Positions 6,019-7,768 of a DNA stretch of 7,768 bases are shown in pieces. Source of the stretch: Chitinophagaceae bacterium (lineage in GTDB: Bacteria > Bacteroidota > Bacteroidia > Chitinophagales > Chitinophagaceae). A model generated the notes under the pieces. The model ran no database searches. It worked only from the letters and a program-made list of their open reading frames with translations, and was not told the origin of the DNA. Position numbers and translations under genes: made by a program. Each line of letters opens with the position of its first letter. Position 1 is the stretch's first letter. The stretch covers positions 1-7,768 of the forward strand of contig JAEUVL010000750.1 in NCBI GenBank assembly GCA_016786965.1. The letters are read 5' to 3'.

Positions 6019-6038
6019 TTATTCACAGTTGTGGATAG
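6019..6038. promoter_or_regulatory. Inverted pair of DnaA-box-like 9-mers
   Basis: TTATTCACA (6019-6027) fits the relaxed DnaA-box consensus TTATNCACA. Two bases later TGTGGATAG (6030-6038) is, on the other strand, CTATCCACA, one mismatch from TTATCCACA. The two face each other. I found no further boxes in the gap, so this could be a DnaA-regulated promoter site, a DnaA-titration site or chance; two boxes alone do not make an origin. Confidence 0.4.
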
Positions 6039-6148
6039 AGGGTTGAGCAACAAAAGTTTAGTTAATGATTTTTTACTTATGACCGGAATCAGCTGTACGG
6101 CTGTAAAATGTCAACCAAATCAGAGACAGGTTGTTATAGTTTTATAAT

Positions 6149-6634
6149 ATGTCAAACGAAACAAAACCAATAAAAAGGAGTAAACAATTAGCCCCGCTCA
6201 GCAGAGAACACCATGATGGGTTATTATTTGCCTGGAAGATAAAACAGGGTCTGGAGAACCGGGCTTCTATGGAATCAATGGCCAAGTATGCCTCCTGGTA
6301 CTGGCGTCACCACATAAAACCTCATTTTTTTCAGGAAGAGAAGATATTGATGCCTTATATGCCTGAAGGACATCCGATGGCAAAGCGACTGAAAGAAGAG
6401 CATGATCATATCAGAGAGTTGATCCTTGAACTGGGAGAGGAGGCGGATAAACGGCATTTACTCTTGCTCTGCGATCTGACCACGCAGCATATCCGCTTTG
6501 AAGAACGGGAATTATTCGGCTACCTGGAACAACTGCTGACCCCGGAACAATTAGACAACGTTTTCAAGCAATTGGAAGAACATCCGGTTTCCTGCAATGA
6601 GGAATGGAAGGAGGAGTTTTGGGTGAAGAAATAA
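6149..6634 (+). CDS. Hemerythrin HHE domain-containing protein
   Basis: A 161-aa soluble, mostly helical protein. Candidate ligands of a non-haem di-iron site sit in the expected order on four helices: His21/His22 in LSREHHDG, His59 and Glu63 in HHIKPHFFQEEKILMPYM, His85 in KEEHDHIREL, and His114 with Glu118 in TTQHIRFEERELFGYLEQ. Such proteins bind O2, NO or iron, or act as stress and iron-repair factors; which applies here cannot be read. There is no signal peptide, so it is cytoplasmic. The opening (KPIKRSKQLAPLSREHHDGLL) is typical of a Bacteroidota subgroup, as I recall it. The gene stands alone, divergent from phoH and convergent with a barrel gene whose stop is 11 bases away. No Shine-Dalgarno is visible before the ATG. 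Confidence 0.92.
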   Translation: MSNETKPIKRSKQLAPLSREHHDGLLFAWKIKQGLENRASMESMAKYASWYWRHHIKPHFFQEEKILMPYMPEGHPMAKRLKEEHDHIRELILELGEEADKRHLLLLCDLTTQHIRFEERELFGYLEQLLTPEQLDNVFKQLEEHPVSCNEEWKEEFWVKK

Positions 6635-6645
6635 AATAAGCCTTT

Positions 6646-7176
6646 TTACTTTAGCCTGAATTCATACGCAAGTCGGAGTCCTACAAAGGCCCTGGCTTGA
6701 TCTGTTACCCAGGCTTCATGCCTGATGCTGATGTCGAGGCTATTGCCGTGTTTACCTGTCACTAACTCATCACCCAGGAAAAATGAATATACAAATCCTT
6801 CATTTTTTTTGAAACCGCTCTGGAGCATCAACCCCGCATCACCTCCCAGGTAAAAATTTCCAATATAATACCGGCCGCCAACCTTAACTGGTACGCCAAA
6901 AACGGTTTCGCCACCAGGATTAAGGATATTTGTTTTAGCAGCAAGGCTATAAAAGCCGGTAGAAGCAGTTACACTGGTGTGCTTGGCGAAAACATATTCC
7001 GCTTTTACAGTGGCCCCATATCCCCAGCCATGCGTTTTTCTGAAATTATTTTCAGGGTAAATAACATCTGCCCCTAAGCTTAGGTTCCAGGTGTTCATTT
7101 TACCGATCTGAGCAGACAGGCTTGTCGATAGGAGGAAGGAAGCCAGAATAAAAATGATAACAGTAAATTTTTTCAT
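6646..7176 (-). CDS. Small outer-membrane beta-barrel-like protein
   Basis: A 176-aa protein with a clear signal peptide (MKKFTVIIFILASFLLSTSLSA, cleavage near 22-23 before QIGK). The ATG at 7176 starts this signal peptide; a longer frame from 7233 would place 19 extra residues before it and run through the leader hairpin. The mature part alternates strands and turns (WNLSLGADVIYP, GYGATVKAEYVFAKHTSVTASTG, VPVKVGGRYYIGNFYLGGDAGLML, LDISIRHEAW, ARAFVGLRLAYEFRLK) and ends in an amphipathic terminal strand, as in 8-stranded outer-membrane barrels. It is a different protein from the one at 2154-2762, though of the same general class. Its 3' end meets the hemerythrin gene across 11 bases. Specific function unknown. 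Confidence 0.87.
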   Translation of the reverse strand: MKKFTVIIFILASFLLSTSLSAQIGKMNTWNLSLGADVIYPENNFRKTHGWGYGATVKAEYVFAKHTSVTASTGFYSLAAKTNILNPGGETVFGVPVKVGGRYYIGNFYLGGDAGLMLQSGFKKNEGFVYSFFLGDELVTGKHGNSLDISIRHEAWVTDQARAFVGLRLAYEFRLK

Positions 7177-7188
7177 TGCAGACTTTTT

Positions 7189-7223
7189 ATGCTCAACAAT
7201 CAACGTGAAAAATAGTTGAGCAT
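7189..7223. promoter_or_regulatory. Stem-loop in the leader of the barrel gene
   Basis: ATGCTCAAC (7189-7197) and GTTGAGCAT (7215-7223) form a perfect nine-pair stem with a 17-base loop, 12 bases upstream of the ATG at 7176. If transcription starts upstream, the hairpin sits in the 5' leader and could affect translation or stability; otherwise it is an operator-type dyad. On the minus strand it is followed by AAAAAG, not a T-run, so it does not terminate in that direction. Confidence 0.5.
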
Positions 7224-7240
7224 GATTTTTCAAATATCTC

Positions 7241-7252
7241 CCGGATATCCGG
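7241..7252. repeat. 12-bp perfect palindrome CCGGATATCCGG
   Basis: A perfect, GC-flanked palindrome lies in the 189-base divergent gap between the barrel gene (-) and the carboxypeptidase-regulatory-domain gene (+), 17 bases beyond the stem-loop. It could be a protein-binding site shared by the two promoters, but length alone does not prove this. Confidence 0.35.
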
Positions 7253-7365
7253 TCGTACCAACTGAGTAGGTATCAGATGTTAATATTTCGATAATAAAAA
7301 AAGATGAGGTTGAACTCTTACCCGCTTTATTGCATTTTTATAGCCAAACATCAGCCAACTGACAC

Positions 7366-7768
7366 ATGAGATTACTTTTACCAGTTATATCACTACTTTT
7401 TTCAATCGCATGTGCAGGCCAGCCGTATAAAGTATCAGGCAAAATTGTGAACAGCAAACAGGAGCCACTTGCCTTTGCAAGTGTGCAGGTAAAGGGCTAC
7501 AACCAGGGTGCGGTAACAAAAGAAGACGGAAGTTTTGAAATGGAATTGGAAGAGGGAAAATATGAACTGGTGTTCAGCATGGTGGGATATAAAGTCCAGG
7601 TCATTACCATTATTGTGATTAAAAAAGACTATTATAAAGACATCATCATGGAAGCGGCGGATGCAGGCAATCTTTCAGAAGTGATCATAAAAGGAAAAAC
7701 CAGGGATAAAGCTGAAGAGTATATTCGTAATGTGATAAGAGGTAAGGATGCCATTGAGGCAGCGGCTG
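7366..7768 (+). CDS. Carboxypeptidase-regulatory-like domain protein, DUF5686-type, 5' part
   Basis: The frame is open from the ATG at 7366 to the window end (134 codons, no stop), so the 3' part is missing. It begins with a signal peptide (MRLLLPVISLLFSIACAG, cleavage near CAG before QPYK; SIAC could instead be a poor lipobox). Residues 22-95 form a CarboxypepD_reg-like beta-sandwich: YKVSGKIVN, EPLAFASVQVKG, GAVTKEDGSFEMEL, GKYELVFSMVGYKVQ. Then comes LSEVIIKGKTRDKAEEYIRNVI (104-125). In Bacteroidota this domain opens either SusC-like TonB receptors or DUF5686 proteins with a C-terminal barrel; EYIRNVIRGKDAI favours DUF5686, where a similar helix follows the sandwich. The product would be an outer-membrane protein. 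The role is unknown. Confidence 0.85.
   Translation, partial: MRLLLPVISLLFSIACAGQPYKVSGKIVNSKQEPLAFASVQVKGYNQGAVTKEDGSFEMELEEGKYELVFSMVGYKVQVITIIVIKKDYYKDIIMEAADAGNLSEVIIKGKTRDKAEEYIRNVIRGKDAIEAAA

Larger units (their letters stand above)
5865..6148. other. Gene-free divergent region with clustered dyads
   Basis: This 284-base gap between the divergent phoH and hemerythrin genes has no plausible coding frame. It holds three inverted repeats in under 90 bases: CTGCCA-AC-TGGCAG (5951-5964), CAATATT-ACTTAGC-AATATTG (5981-6001) and the DnaA-box-like pair (6019-6038). An AT-rich stretch follows (about 6055-6080). Promoters of both flanking genes must lie here; TAGTTTTA (6137-6144, + strand), five bases before the hemerythrin ATG, is a one-mismatch -7 box. 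Confidence 0.5.

Noticed and set aside
5865..6148. Calling this gap the chromosomal origin
   Set aside because: Only two DnaA-like boxes, one imperfect, and no dnaA, dnaN or clear unwinding repeats nearby; kept as a lead only.

Overview
The window looks like ordinary chromosome from a Bacteroidota bacterium, most likely family Chitinophagaceae. This rests on the style of the ECF sigma factor, two small outer-membrane beta-barrel proteins with signal peptides ending in AQ, a cytoplasmic-type C40 peptidase with N-terminal SH3-like domains, a carboxypeptidase-regulatory-domain/DUF5686-type protein, TTTG-type promoter boxes close to start codons, and the lack of Shine-Dalgarno sequences. Family placement is inference from protein character; no search was run. 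No rRNA, tRNA, insertion sequence, phage gene or CRISPR array is visible.

Layout. 1-291 (+) is the 3' part of a guanine-deaminase-like gene, whose stop codon abuts the stop of a convergent two-gene operon. That operon (1243-292, -) encodes an ECF sigma factor and a small tail-anchored protein that may be its anti-sigma partner. Diverging from it, 1345-2762 (+) holds a C40 (NlpC/P60) peptidase without a signal peptide, then a secreted beta-barrel protein. 4660-2786 (-) is a four-gene same-strand run: lipoprotein, CrcB fluoride channel, inorganic pyrophosphatase, half-size TauE/SafE permease. Upstream on the same strand, phoH (5864-4812) ends at a strong hairpin terminator. A 284-bp gene-free gap (5865-6148) carries three clustered dyads, one of them two inverted DnaA-box-like 9-mers. 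It is followed by a hemerythrin-domain gene (+), a second small beta-barrel gene (-) convergent with it, and the 5' part of a carboxypeptidase-regulatory-domain protein (+) that runs off the window.

How the genes fit together. The clearest functional grouping is CrcB with pyrophosphatase: fluoride is a classic pyrophosphatase inhibitor and CrcB exports fluoride, and here they share an apparent transcript with a lipoprotein whose stop overlaps the crcB start by 4 nt. The sigma factor and tail-anchored protein are translationally coupled, which suggests a regulator pair. The deaminase (purine salvage), the C40 peptidase (possible murein-peptide recycling) and PhoH (ATPase/RNA metabolism) are housekeeping-type genes. 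I see no convincing undescribed defence or mobile system. The best leads are the non-zinc anti-sigma candidate, the fluoride-type operon with an operator-like palindrome, the dyad cluster with DnaA-like boxes, and a hairpin in the leader of the second barrel gene.
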